Positions 18,810 through 30,196 of a stretch of DNA of 64,000 bases are shown here, in pieces. Source of the DNA: CAVQSS01 sp963746605. GTDB taxonomy: Bacteria > Desulfobacterota > RBG-13-43-22. The stretch spans positions 62,001 to 126,000 of the forward strand of contig CAVVCH010000061.1 in assembly GCA_963746605.1 (NCBI GenBank), read 5' to 3'. The stretch's first letter is position 1, and every line of letters begins with the position of its first letter. The notes beneath the pieces are model-generated. The model ran no database searches. It had not been told where the DNA came from and worked only from the letters and a program-made list of their open reading frames with translations. A program made the translations under genes and the position numbers.

Positions 18810-18945
18810 GATGGAAGAGGGGAGAGGGAAGCAAAAGAAGATAGAGGGAAGAATGGAATAATGGAAAGATGGAAGAGGGAAGATAGAAGATGGAAGCAAA
18901 AGAATGAAAGAGAGAGAAGAGAGCGATAGATGGAATAGCAATTGG
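18810..18945. repeat. Purine-rich low-complexity spacer
   Basis: Another GATGGAAGAGGGGAGAGGGAAGC-type tract (split in evidence as repeated AGATGGAAGAGGGAAG words) following prsR. No gene is seen. Confidence 0.5.
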
Positions 18946-18956
18946 GTGAGAATTCA

Positions 18957-18983
18957 AAATCCCTACTTTTGAGGGATTGTTTT
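18957..18983 (+). promoter_or_regulatory. Palindromic box 3 upstream of the RHS/NHL protein
   Basis: AAATCCCTACTTTTGAGGGATTG keeps both 7-base arms of the box at 9428 with one change in the loop. It ends about 75 bases before the preferred ATG at 19058. Unlike box 2 it lies well away from the preceding stop codon, which argues against it being only a terminator. Confidence 0.5.
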
Positions 18984-21900
18984 TCCTGCTTTTCGTTGTA
19001 AAATCCCACAAAAAAATACCTTCTGCAGTTCGGTTTTAGAAGATGAAGGGTGGACGCATGGTTCGTTCATGGCTGCTTCGCTTCGTTTGTCTGGCTATCT
19101 CCTTCCATTCGTGTTTATTTCCCACGATTACCTGGGGCCAGGGTGATCAGACCTTGGCTGTTCTGGGTAAGATTCCCACTGACAGACTTATAGATCAGAT
19201 GGCCCTTTCCCCGGGCACCGGATTGGCTTATGGGATATCCAAGATAGGCAGACTCCTGTATGTGCTGGATCTGGAGTCCTTTCAGATCAAGAAAAAAGTC
19301 GCCCTTCCGCAAAGACCTACCGGGTTGGCCGTCAACCCCAACAATAATCACGCCTATATAACTGCCCGGGGACCGATCCTCAACGATTCACTGGTTGTAT
19401 TGAACGCTGAAGGGGAAATCCTCAACCAGCGGTCAATACTCAAAAACCCCCAGGGGATAGCCCTGGACCCGGATAAGGGGATCCTGGCCCTTTCCTCGGC
19501 CGACGAAAATAAACTCCTCCTTCTTTCAACAGAGACCCTGGAGGAAATCAAGGAAATACCCCTGACCCATCGGCCGATGCGTATCGCCCTCGACCCCGGT
19601 TCCGATCGGGCAATGGTTTCCGCCAAAGAGCACTGGGGCTCGACCGAAGCCAATCTGCTTTTGATCGTGGACCTGAACACCGGGGCCTTGCTTCAGGAAA
19701 TGAAATTTGAAGAAGGTATCCTCGGGCTGGCGATAGACGCCGATAGGAACCGGGCCGTGGCCGTGAGCCGGGAGGCCATCCATATTATCGATATCCAGTC
19801 GGGGACCCTCGTTTCCACCATCAGGCCGTTGATCTCACTCTCCGGCGGGATGAAGGCCCTGGAGGAGGGCGCGGCGGGGGAGGATTATGTCGGGGTGGAT
19901 ATCAACCCGGCTACGGGGGTGGCGGTGGTTATCGGGAAGGGAGGGGTTATCCTGATAGACCTCGTTACCCTTCTGGCCCGGGACTACACGTTGAGCGATG
20001 ATCCGGTGATGAAGGCGGTGGCCTTAGATCATTTTAAAAATATCTTTCTGGTGTCTTACTGGAAAGCGCCATCCAAACTGGTGCTGGAACGAGGGGTGCT
20101 CGAAGTCCAACTGCCCAATCCGGCGCCCGAGATTACCTCCCTGACGCCTTCGGAGGCCGCTCGCGGAGAGGACAACCGGACGATCACCGTGAAAGGAAAA
20201 GGATTCATTAAATCGTCGGAGGGGTTCTTCAGCAACCGGCCCCTCACCACCACTCTCCTGGACAACTGCCATCTCGAGTTGCTCATTCCCAAAGAACTGT
20301 TTTCCCAAGGGGGCTTTTTCCCCCTGACGGTTTTCAATCCCGGACCCCAGGGAGGGCAATCCAACAGCAAGGATTTCGCGGTCAAAAATCCTTTGCCCTT
20401 GATCACAGCCCTGAATCCGGCAACGGTTTTAGCCGGGACTCAAAATCTTTTGCTTGAGATCTATGGTTCCGGATTTGTCGCGGAGACCCTTTTGACCATC
20501 AAGGGCCAGGCCAAGGCCTATACCTTGCTGAACGGCACGCGTCTCCAGGTTGCCCTGACCGCCACCGAGCTGGAGACGGCGGGGGATCTGGCAGTGGCGG
20601 CGATTAACCCCGGACCTGGCGGCGGACCGTCGAACACCATGTCCCTTTCCATCGCGAACCCGCTCCCGCTTCTCTCCTCGATCGCCCCACAGACCGTGAA
20701 GGCCGGAGGGCCTGAATTCAGCTTGATCCTGACCGGCAGCAACTTCACCCGGGGGTCGACGGTCCTGTTCGGCCAAACGCCCATTCCGGTGATTTATCTT
20801 GACGGCAGCCGATTGGAAGTTGTGATCCCGGAGGAACTCATCAAAAAGGCCGGAACCTACCCGATGAAAGTCGGCAACCCGGCGCCGGGAGGAGGTCTGT
20901 CGGGGGCGCAGGATTTTTTGGTGATACCGGTCTCCAATGTGGCCCCTCTGCCCGCCGGGTCCTACGGAAAACCGTATGAAGATCTCTTTCCCCTGGATGC
21001 CGCCGTTCCCAGCTATGACCCCAAGCGCTTTGCCCTGATCACCGGACTGGTGCATGATGTCAGCGGAAACCCCCTGTCCGGGGTGACCGTATCCATCCTG
21101 GGGCATCCCGAATACGGCACCGCCTCAACCGACACCGGAGGAAGGTTTTCCCTCCCGTTGGATGGAGGGGCATCGTTCACGGTCGTTTATCGGAAAACCG
21201 GCTTTCTGACGGCGCACCGGCAGGTCGAGGCGGGTTGGAATACCATTGCCACGGCGGAGACGCCGGTCATGATCGTTGAGGATGCGGCGGCGACCGCCAT
21301 TTCCTTCGACGGCAATGCCGCCACGAACCATACGCATAAAAGCTCCACCGTCTCCGATGCCTTCGGCAGCCGGTCCCTGACCATGGTCTTTTCCGGAGAC
21401 AACCGGGCCTGGGTGACGGATGAACAGGGCAACGTCCAGGCCTTGACGCAGATCACCGTCCGGGCCACGGAGTTCACTTCCCCGGAATCCATGCCGGCTA
21501 AACTTCCGCCCACCTCGGCCTTTACCTATTGCGCCGAGCTTTCCGTTGATGGGGCCCAAAAAGTGCGCTTTGAAAAGCCCGTGGTGGTGTGGGTGGACAA
21601 CTTCCTCGGCTTCAACGTGGGGGAGGTGGTGCCGGTCGGATTCTACGATCGGGAGCGGGCCGTCTGGGTGCCTTCCAATAACGGAGTGGTGGTACGACTA
21701 TTGGATACGAATGGAGACGGGATCGTTGATGCCTATACGGACGGTCAAAATCAATACCCGGCAGAAGGCTTAACCGACAGGGATCGCTATGTTCCCGGAA
21801 GCACCTTCTGGCGGGTGGAGCTAAGCCATTTTACTCCCTGGGACTGCAATTGGCCGGCGGGTCCACCCCCGGATGCTATTGCCCCGAATCCCACAAGTCC

Positions 21901-22539
21901 GCCAATCCTGTCCCAGGAGGGAAAACCCTGCGAAATAACGTGTATCAATTCGTATGTGGAAAACCAAAGTTGCATTTATCATGAAGATATTCCAGTGCCC
22001 GGAACAGACTTGAGCCTGCATTATGCCGGTAACCGGACCAAGGGGTTCAAGCCCCGGGTCACCATCCCGGCCAGCGGGACGAGTGTGCCGTCGAGCCTGA
22101 AGAATATCCTGGTCAAAATGGAGGTGGCCGGGAGAACCTTTCAGACCACGGTTTCCCCGGAACCGAATCAACGGGTGGAATTTGTCTGGGACGGTCTGGA
22201 TTATCTGGGACGAGAGGTTAACGGTTCGGTCCCGGCCACGATCAGCATTGGGTTTGTTTATCCGGCGTATTACTATTCCTCTTTCGATAGTATCGCCCCG
22301 GCTTTCGCTCGGGCGGGGAATAACATCACAGGGGTCTGGGCTCGACAGGAAATCACATCCTGGAAGCAAAGCACGGCCACCATCTACCGAGGCCGGGCCA
22401 CCGTTCTGGCCGAGGGCTGGACCCTTTCCGCCCACCACACCCTGGATCCCACTGACCCAAATACCCTCTGGAAGGGAGATGGGAAGACCCTCAAGCATAA
22501 TACTCTGGTTATCGATACCCTGGCCGGTAACGGGCAGGA

Positions 22540-23525
22540 GGGCTATAGCGGGGATGGAGGGTCGGCTACCCAGGCGTCCTTCAACGGGCCGAGCGGACTG
22601 GCGGTGAATAGCGCGGGTAATATTTTTATCGCGGAATATTATAACAACGTGGTCCGGAAGGTGGATACCCAGCGGGATCATTACCACTATCGCCGGCACC
22701 GGCCAATACGGCTTCAGCGGAGACGGCGGTCCGGCCAACCAGGCCCGCCTGAACGGTCCCAGAAAAATAGCTTTGGATAACGCCGGGAATATCTATCTAG
22801 TGGACTTCGCCAATCATCGGATCAGGAAGGTGGATCCCTCCGGGATAATCACTACGGTGGCCGGCAAAGATTGCGCTGGGACAGGGTACAGCGGAGACGG
22901 CGGGCCCGCCACTGAGGCCTGTCTTGGCGATCTGGTGATGGATGTGGCTTTGGATGGCGTCGGGAATATCTATATCGTCGATAGTCGGAATTACATTGTC
23001 CGGAAAGTGGATCCCAATGGGATTATTACCACCGTGGCCGGCAACGGCCAATACGGCTCCAGCGGGGATGGCGGGCCGGCTATCCAGGCGCGCCTTTCTT
23101 CTCCACAGAGTGTAGCTGTGGATAATGGCGGAAACCTCTATATCGGGGAAGGACTCAACTCCAACCGTATCCGGAAGGTTAATACGAGTGGGATGATTAC
23201 CACCTTTGCCGGCAATGGACAGGCTGGTACGAAGGTATACAGTGGAGACGGAGGTCCGGCCATCCAGGCCGGGATCACCAGCCCCAATTCCTTAGCCATA
23301 GACCGGGTGGGGAATGTCTATCTATCAAGTGAATGGGATACCCGGGTCCGAAAGGTAAATACCCAGGGGATTATTACCACCGTGGCCGGGAACAGCGAGG
23401 AGGGCTACAGCGGGGATGGCGGGCCGGCGGTGCAGGCCAATCTTAAATGGCCTTTTTCCCTGGCTTTGGATAGCCCGGGAAATATCTATGTGGCGGATTG
23501 GGGGAATCAGCGTGTACGAAAGGTC
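22540..23525 (+). repeat. Tandem NHL repeats within the RHS gene
   Basis: Six or so copies of a unit of about 165-180 bases encode SGDGGPA.QA...P..VA.D..GN.Y..D....RIRKV...G.ITTVAG. Near-identical words (AGCGGGGATGG, ATTACCACC, GTGGCCGG) recur, so the array is prone to recombination and to misassembly. It should fold as a beta-propeller inserted between the RHS start and the YD repeats. Confidence 0.8.
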
Positions 23526-26162
23526 TTCCGCCCGGGGGCTTTTAAGTCGCTGGTGGTTGCCGGGGATACGGTTTTCGCCGAGGAAAACGGCTGGGGCCAC
23601 ATCATGAGCAGTACCGGTCTCCATACGTCTACTATCGACTTGGCCACCGGAAAGACCCTGCGCACGTTCGGCTACGATCAGGCCGGCAAACTGGTCTCGA
23701 TCAGCGATCGTTTCGGCAATCAGACGACTATTCAACGGAACGGCGGCGGGGTCCCTCTCTCAATCACTTCACCGGACGGGATCGTCACTCGATTGACAGT
23801 GGACGGCAACAACCACCTGGCGTCCGTCAGCTATCCGGGTGACTCGACCTATGCCTTCGCTTATACCCCTGATGGTCTCCTGACGGAAAAAGTGGATCCC
23901 CGGGGCAATCGCTTTGGGCAGCAATACGAGGCCGCCGGCTTGATTACCCGTGTTTCCGATCCGGAAGGGGGGAACTGGGGCTTTTCCCGGACGGTAGATA
24001 ACGCGGGGTACACGTTCATCACCCTCCAAACGGCGGAGGGCAACGCCACCACCTACCAGGATCGAACCGACTCGACCGGGACCTATACTTCCACAAAAAC
24101 CGACCCCTCGGGTTTCGTTTCAACCTTTACCCGGTCAGCGGACGACCTCTTCGAAACCGAACAAACTTCCTGTGGCCTGAGCCGGACCATGAAGTACGAC
24201 CTCGACCCAGTCTACCAATTCAACTATTTAAAGGAATCTTCGCAAAGCTCGCCCGCCGGGCTTACCCAAACGATTTTGGTATCCAGGACCTATCTGGATA
24301 CCAATGGGGATACGATCCCGGACCGCATCACGAACACGCTGAGCCTGAACGGGCGAAGCTGGGTTTTCACCGATGATACACTCGCCGGGACGGAGATCAG
24401 TACATCACCTTTGGGGCGGACCGTCACCCGAACCTATGACCCGGACAATTTGCTGACCCGTAACGTCACGGTCGCCGGACTCCTACCCTTGAGCTATGTC
24501 TACGATGGGAGGGGGCGAATGACCGGACGCACAAGAGGGAGCCGGACCTCGACAATTGCTTTTGACGACCAGGGGAATATCGAAAGCCTGACTACTTCGG
24601 ATCAGAAAATCTATCGCTATACCTACGACGCTATGGGCCGGCCCAAGACTCAGGTGTTTCCCGATAACACCCTCATCCGCTACAATTATGACCCGAACGG
24701 CAATATGGAGCTGTTAACCAACCCGAACACCGTTAGTTATGGGTTCGATTCCAACAAGGTCAATCTGCGAAAGACCATGGCCCTGCCCGCGTCAGGCAGC
24801 TATCGGTACAGCTATGACCGGGACCGGAACCTGAAGGCCATCGTCTTTCCTTCCAATAAGCAGATCAGTAATACCTACACCTCCGGTCGGCTATCCAGAG
24901 TGACAACCCCGGAAGGGGAAACGAATTATCAGCTACAACTGTGGGTCCTTGCTCACGGTGGCGGAAAAAGGGATCGGAAAAGATCAGCTATGGCTACGAT
25001 GGGCCCCTCCTGAAAACCGACAACCGTATTGGCCTGCTTAACCAGACCATCGGGTACACCTATGATAACGACTTTCGGTTGACCTCAATGAGTTACGGTG
25101 GGTCCTCCCAATCCTTGACCTATGACAGTGACGGATTGTTGAGCGGGGCCGGCGCTTTCACCATCACCCGGAATGCCCAGAACGGGCTTCCGATAGGGAT
25201 TTCGGACGGCACCTTCAGCGCGGCCCGGATCTTCAACGGATATGGAGAACTAGAAGGCATCACCTATGCCATCGGCGGCGCCAATCGGTACAGCTACACC
25301 CTGACCCGCGACATCGCCGGAAGGGTCACGAACAAGGCCGAGATGATAGGAGGCGGAAGCCACAGCTTAGGGTATGCCTACGATACAAACGGACGCCTGA
25401 TCGAGGTCAAGGAGAACGGGCAGATCGTTGAGGCCTATAGCTATGATGCCAACGGTAACCGGCTCTTGGAAACGAACCAGTATCGGGGCATAAATCAACG
25501 AGCCTATTTCCATTCTCTCGAGGATCATCTGCTTTCGGCGGGAACGGATACGTTTCAATTTGATGCCGACGGGTTCCTGACCGGGAAGACCACGGCCCAG
25601 GGTACGATGGCCACGGCCTATTCCTCTCGGGGCGAACTGCTGTCAGCCGCCCTTCCAGACGCCACGGCCATCACCTACGACCATGACCCTCTGGGAAGAA
25701 GGATCGCCAAAAGGGTAAATGGCGCAGTCGTAGAGAAATATCTCTGGAAGGATGCGACCACCTTGCTGGCGGTCTACAACGGGAGCGACAATCTGGTTAC
25801 GCGTTTTATTTATGGCGATGATCGTCTGCCGGTTTCCATGATCCATAATGGATCAGCTTATTATCTCCTTGTCGACCAGATAGGCTCTCTTCGGGCGGTC
25901 ACTGATAGTTCCGGGAATATCGTCAAGCAAATCGATTATGACACCTTTGGGAATATTCTCGTTGACACTAATCCCTCTCTTTCGGTACCCTTCGGCTTTG
26001 CCGGAGGTTTACATGACCGAGCTACCGGGTTGGTCCGATTCGGGGCCCGTGACTACGACCCTGCTATCGGCCGCTGGACTGCCCGAGACCCGATCGACTT
26101 TGCGGGAGGGGATACGAATTTGTTTGGGTATGTGATGAATGATCCGGTGAATTAGGTAGATC

Positions 26163-26541
26163 CGTGAGGGGCTGGCGGCTGAGCTCTGTACAAGAATTTT
26201 CTATCCCTATGTGATCCCTTATGCACGTCATTGTTTCATTCGCTTTAACGGAGACAACAAGGAAACACTTAAGCTTCGATCCATCTGGGGTGCATTTAGA
26301 CCCAGCTCCAGGTTGGTGGCCGCGGACATGCCAATCAACAGAAGGCAATCAAAATGACGATTGCGTTAAGAGGGAAATGAAAAAATGCAGGGGAGAGCAG
26401 TACAACTTTACGGGTTTTAATTGCTGTCATTGCGCAGAGCAAGCAATGAAAGGTTGTGGAATTACAATACCGACGAATAATTGGCCGAATTGGCCGGTCA
26501 ATCCTGGCCTACAACCTGGTGAACCAGGATACAAACCATAG
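26163..26541 (+). CDS. Displaced C-terminal RHS cargo domain, Cys/His motif
   Basis: Just after the RHS core stop, a different frame reads WGLAAELCTRIFYPYVIP, then ARHCFIRFNGDNKETL, and with one more shift near 26272 SFDPSGVHLDPAPGWWP to the end at 26541 (GFNCCHCAEQAMKGCGITIP). Order His-then-Cys (HCFIRF first, NCCHCAEQ later) matches a circularly permuted papain-like fold such as LRAT/NlpC-type domains used as RHS toxins; this assignment is inference. It would join the core at VDPWG, the usual RHS boundary. The 26221 ATG is internal. Activity and target are unknown. Confidence 0.55.
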
Positions 26542-26559
26542 CCATGACGGAAATCTTAT

Positions 26560-26949
26560 ATGATAAGAGCTTGGACTTTGGGAATCGTGATCCTCCTTTG
26601 CTCAGATGGGATTTGGTTTTTTGCTCTTCAGTTCGCCGTGTTTTCAGATGAATTATTAATCTTGATGCAGATCTCACACTTTTATTGCGGCTTTCGCTTC
26701 GGCGTACCTTGCGCCGCGCAAGAAAATCTACTAGCCCTATCTTTGGCGATGCCGGCGGCACTTTTGATTTTGGGTATTAATTTCATATACCAAATATTTG
26801 GCAAGGGCGTGGACTTTCCGGGTCTTCGAGGTGGGCTAATCCTTTTTGCAATTGCCTTGACATATAGTTGCGTCCTTTGCGCACTAGGCGGTAGTGTGGG
26901 CTACTTTCTCAGCAAAGGGAAGGGAAAAAAGGGGACAGATATTTCTTGA
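26560..26949 (+). CDS. Small four-helix membrane protein, candidate immunity protein
   Basis: A 129-residue hydrophobic protein that starts 18 bases after the RHS cargo domain. Four membrane segments are visible (TLGIVILLCSDGIWFFALQF, an amphipathic loop with HFYCGFRFGVPC, LALSLAMPAALLILGINFIY, GGLILFAIALTYSCVLCALG), then a lysine-rich cytoplasmic tail. I do not recognise the family. Lower GC than neighbours and the position right behind an RHS tip fit an immunity or accessory gene, which is inference only. No strong ribosome site precedes the ATG. Confidence 0.5.
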   Translation: MIRAWTLGIVILLCSDGIWFFALQFAVFSDELLILMQISHFYCGFRFGVPCAAQENLLALSLAMPAALLILGINFIYQIFGKGVDFPGLRGGLILFAIALTYSCVLCALGGSVGYFLSKGKGKKGTDIS

Positions 26950-27109
26950 AGGTTGACCCTTCGGCAAAAGGGGTCCTTATCTTCAGTTATATGAGGATAG
27001 CGCTGATCGAAGTGAGTTTCTTGAGATCCTGCGGATTACAACGTGAGGGGTTGACAGCTCCAAGGGGATGATTTTTTTTCAAGAAAAATAATCAAAGGAG
27101 GGATCGACC

Positions 27110-27567
27110 ATGACGATTTGGCGGTGGGGTGCGCCGGTAGCCAACCGGGGGAATTTCCCCGAAGTGAACCGGTTGCAGAAAGAGATGGATCGTCTTTGGA
27201 ATATGGTGTCGGGGCGGGGACGGGTCTCGATCGTTCTCGGGTCTTTCCACCGATCAATATTTTCGAGGACGAAAATCAGGTAATTGTCCGGGCCGAGCTT
27301 CCCGGAATTTCTGGGGATCAAATTGAACTGTCACTGACCGGTGACCAGTTGATTCTGCGGGGGGAGCGAAGGACGACCCAATCGGGGGAGAAAATCAATT
27401 ATCATCGTAAAGAACGGGAAGAGGGGGTTTTCAGGCGCATCATCAACCTGCCGTCCCGGGTAGATTCTCAAAAGGTGGAAGCCCTTTCCAAAAATGGTGT
27501 TTTAACCATTAAGATTGCTAAGGCCGAAGAGGTGAAACCCCGTCAGGTTTCAATCCAGACGGCATAG
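27110..27567 (+). CDS. Hsp20/alpha-crystallin small heat-shock protein 1, frameshifted
   Basis: ATG 27110 after AAAGGAGGG gives MTIWRWGAPVANRGNF and EVNRLQKEMDRLWNMV, the usual N-terminus of bacterial Hsp20. The frame must then shift by one near 27205-27225 to reach GLDRSRVFPPINIFEDENQ and the crystallin domain (VRAELPGISGDQIELSLTGD, ILRGERRTT, LPSRVDSQKVEALSKNGVLTI; the I-x-I tail motif is weak). The chaperone holds unfolding proteins in oligomers. It is followed by a second hsp20 gene 23 bases downstream, so the two are likely one operon. Confidence 0.85.
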
Positions 27568-27590
27568 GGAAAGAAAGGGGGAGATTCACC

Positions 27591-27996
27591 ATGAACGAAA
27601 AAGAGATTCAGTTTCGAGACAAGCAGGAAGTCCAAGGCACGAGGCGAACCGACCAAAACGGGGATCATCTTTGTGCCGGCCGTGGATATCTACGAGACCG
27701 AAGAGGCCCTGACCCTGGAGGCCGATATGCCGGGGGTCAGCCCGGAGGGCATACGGATTGATTTGAAGGATGATCAACTTACCCTTAACGGGGAGGTTTT
27801 AGACTCGGGAGGCGACCGGGAAAGGGTCTTGCTGAAGGAATATGAAACCGGAAATTATTCTCGGCAGTTTGCTTTGGGGGAAGTGATCGATCAGTCCAAG
27901 ATCACCGCCCAATTGAAAAACGGGGTTTTAACGCTGGTGCTGCCCAAAGTGGAGAAGGCGAAACCCCGGCGGATTGAAATCAAAGTGGACCAATAA
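27591..27996 (+). CDS. Hsp20/alpha-crystallin small heat-shock protein 2, frameshifted
   Basis: ATG 27591 after AAGGGGGAG gives MNEKEIQFRDKQEVQG; the frame then switches near 27640 to TGIIFVPAVDIYETEEALTL and continues with the crystallin domain (ADMPGVSPEGIRIDLKDDQL, NGVLTLVLPK). The joined length is one base over a multiple of three, so one extra base suffices. The sequence is a different subgroup from the first Hsp20 (short N-terminus, ADMPGV rather than AELPGI), as often seen in paired small heat-shock genes. Confidence 0.85.
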
Positions 27997-28103
27997 ACGA
28001 TGCGAGCAATGGGCCTTTATCGGGGATCCACTGTTCTTTAAGAAAAGCCTGGATTCCCGCTCAGAAGCGTTGCGGGAATGACACTTTAGATGTTATTCCT
28101 ATA

Positions 28104-28337
28104 TTATGGCTTGGGCGCGGGCCTGGTTCCCGGGGATGTGGGTGCCGGGCCCGTGGCTTTTTTGGGGGCCTGGCTTTTCAGGTATTGCCGCACCTTCTTG
28201 TCGGCTTCGATGACTTCCTCCAGTTCCGGGCCGGAGATCACATAGGAATAGCCCTTTTTCGAGTCATGGGAAAGCCGAATCTGAAGGGTGGCGGTTGCCA
28301 GCAAAGTAACCAAACAAAGGCCAATGATTTTTTTCAT
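28104..28337 (-). CDS. Small secreted hypothetical protein
   Basis: A 77-residue protein with a signal peptide (MKKIIGLCLVTLLATATLQ), a short conserved-looking middle (YSYVISGPELEEVIEADKKVRQYLKSQ, split in use) and a Pro/Ala-rich tail. The ribosome site GGATTCCCC is weak. The middle might be a short helical domain. No family is recognised. It stands alone between the hsp20 operon (convergent) and the MetE-like operon. Confidence 0.55.
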   Translation of the reverse strand: MKKIIGLCLVTLLATATLQIRLSHDSKKGYSYVISGPELEEVIEADKKVRQYLKSQAPKKATGPAPTSPGTRPAPKP

Positions 28338-28497
28338 GGGGAATCCTTTACTGAGAGTTTACTCTGAGGCCGAAGAACGAGATCCTTCGCTTCGCTCAGG
28401 ATGACAGAAAAAAGGCTCGGGGTCAAAGCTCAAGAGCTCAGGGTTGACAGATAAAGGGTCAGGTGACCTGACAAGATTGCCGGTGAACGACTGAAGA

Positions 28498-29569
28498 CTA
28501 AGTGTTATAACGGTTCCGGGCCAGATGACAGACCTCGTTCAACAAGTGCAATAACGCCTCCGCTGTTTTTTCATCCATGGTCCCCAACCCGCAGGCCGGG
28601 GTCAGCAGGGCCTGGGAGTACAGCCGGTCCGGGTCGATCCCCTGAAGGATCAAGGAATCGAAGTAACCCTTCAGTCGCTCCAGCAGGGCCTCCGCCGTCT
28701 CCCGGCCGGAATAATCCGAGGTGGGGACGATTCCCCAGGCAATGGCCCGGTCCTGTTCGAGGAAAGTCTCGGATTTCCCGGGGATAGAGGAGAAAGGCTT
28801 CTCCAAAGGCAAAGGCATCGAGGTTAATCACATCGAGATCCAGGGAAAGGAGCAGCGACCAATCCGTATTGCCGCAACAGTGGAGCCCGATCAGAGCGTC
28901 GCTTTTTTCCCGGATCAACCGAATGGTTTCCCCCAGGATCTCCAAAACCTCGGAGCGAGACAAGGGGGTAAAGGCCGAGCCGTAACCGGAGAGGGACGGT
29001 TCGTCGATGAAGAGCAGGGCCTTTTTCCCGAGGGCCGCTATGTGTTCAATCTGGCTCAGACCCTGGCAGGCCAGGCCCTTGATCGCCGCATCCATCAATT
29101 CGGGATCGTGGATCAGAAAGCGGTCGTTTTCGTCCTTCAGACCCAATCCCAGTGTCACCGGTCCGACAATCTGCCCCTTGAGGTAAGGGGCGGAGACATT
29201 CCGGGCCTGAACTTCCTGGATCAGGGTAAAAAAGCCGGAGGCGAAGTCGGGTCGCAACGCAAAAAAATCCAGGCTCCCGGACAGGAATTTTTCATAAAAA
29301 TCCAGCAGGGTCTGGGACCGGTTGCAGGACGGATCGATCCGTACCGTTCGATTTGCAAGATCCGGCTGCAGGCAGGGCAGCGGAGGGCTGAATTGAATCA
29401 GCATTTCCTCCTGGGCGTTCACCCGGACCATTTGCGGCCAGAAAGGGATCAGGCAGTCCTGATCCAGGATTATCCGGCAGGCCTGCTGAGAGGAAAGGAA
29501 GGGAACGCTCCCGATCCCGGTCCCGGAAAAGGAAGGCAGACCTTTCCAGTTCAAGGAGGGGACGCTCAT
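28498..29569 (-). CDS. MetE-like (cobalamin-independent methionine synthase family) protein, frameshifted
   Basis: Two frames make one protein of about 357 residues. The first runs from ATG 29569 (MSVPSLNWKGLPSFSGTGIG) through the barrel, with the zinc pair in LIGLHCCGNTDWS. After REIRDF the frame breaks; removing one base from the AAA run at 28763-28765 continues it as LEQDRAIAWGIVP and ends with the third zinc Cys in LLTPACGLGTM. Zinc-site residues of MetE are thus kept, but the protein is about half of MetE length, like the UROD/MetE single-barrel group whose methyl donor or acceptor is uncertain. Its ATG overlaps the efp stop by four bases, so they are co-translated. Confidence 0.75.
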
Positions 29570-30126
29570 TTGGCCCGTTCGATGTAGGCCCCGGTCCGGG
29601 TATCGATCCGCAATTTGTCCCCTTCGGCGATAAACAGCGGGACTTGGATTACGAAGCCGGTTTCCAGGGTGGCCGGTTTATTACCGCCGCTGGCCGTGTC
29701 CCCCTTGAAGCCGGGATCGGTGGCGGTCACCGTCAATTCCACAAAGGTCGGCAATTCCAGACCGATGGGTTCCTGTCGATAATTCAAGATTTTGACGTTA
29801 ATGTTTTCCTGGAGGAACTGGGCCTGTTCGCCCACTTGTTCCGCCGTCAGTTCCACCTGATCATAAGTCTGATTGTCCATAAAAGCGAACTTATCCCCTT
29901 CCCGGTAGAGGAACTGCATATCTTTTTCCTCCAGGTCGGGACGGTCCACTTTTTCACCGGACCGAAAGGTCTGGTCGGTCACCCGCCCGTTGATCAAATT
30001 CTTTAGTTTGGTCCGGACGAAGGCGCCGCCTTTTCCCGGTTTGACATGCTGGAAATCAACAATCAGGTAGGGCTTGCCTTCTATTTCGATTCGCAACCCT
30101 TTGCGAAAGTCGGCAGTGGAATACAT
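29566..30126 (-). CDS. efp: Elongation factor P
   Basis: A complete 186-residue EF-P, which binds ribosomes stalled on polyproline between the P and E sites. The three beta domains are present: KOW-like N-domain with the lysine in KPGKGGAFVRT that many bacteria modify, the OB domain (QFLYREGDKFAFMDN) and the C-terminal OB domain (ATDPGFKGDTASGGNKPAT, IDTRTGAYIERA). AAGGAGGATT precedes the ATG. No epmA/epmB-type modification gene is in view. It overlaps the MetE-like gene downstream. Confidence 0.97.
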   Translation of the reverse strand: MYSTADFRKGLRIEIEGKPYLIVDFQHVKPGKGGAFVRTKLKNLINGRVTDQTFRSGEKVDRPDLEEKDMQFLYREGDKFAFMDNQTYDQVELTAEQVGEQAQFLQENINVKILNYRQEPIGLELPTFVELTVTATDPGFKGDTASGGNKPATLETGFVIQVPLFIAEGDKLRIDTRTGAYIERAK

Positions 30127-30196
30127 AGATTTAAAATAATCCTCCTTAATTCATAGACTCATTGTTTAGTTGTTTCGAACGGTGAAAAAGATCGAT

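Larger units (their letters stand above)
19058..26541 (+). pseudogene. Giant secreted TIG/NHL/RHS protein with C-terminal effector-like domain, broken into several frames
   Basis: Frames 19058-22675, 22675-24925, 24970-26155 and 26163-26541 together encode nearly 2490 residues. ATG 19058 (MVRSWLLRFVCLAI, signal peptide ending TWGQG) follows GAAGGG. In order: a YVTN-type propeller; three TIG/IPT domains (PAPEITSLTPSEAA, PLPLITALNPATV, PLPLLSSIAPQTV); a carboxypeptidase-regulatory-like domain (VHDVSGNPLSGVTVSI); an RHS start (VPGTDLSLHYAGNRTKG); NHL repeats; YD repeats; and the RHS core (FGARDYDPAIGRWTARDPIDF). Indels near 22675 (CCC), 24925 and 24970 and a TAG at 26153 interrupt it. RHS shells enclose toxins or adhesive cargo; the cargo here is described separately. 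Confidence 0.8.

Noticed and set aside
22540..23525. CRISPR-like array
   Set aside because: The regular repeats are coding NHL units of about 170 bases, not short direct repeats with unique spacers.
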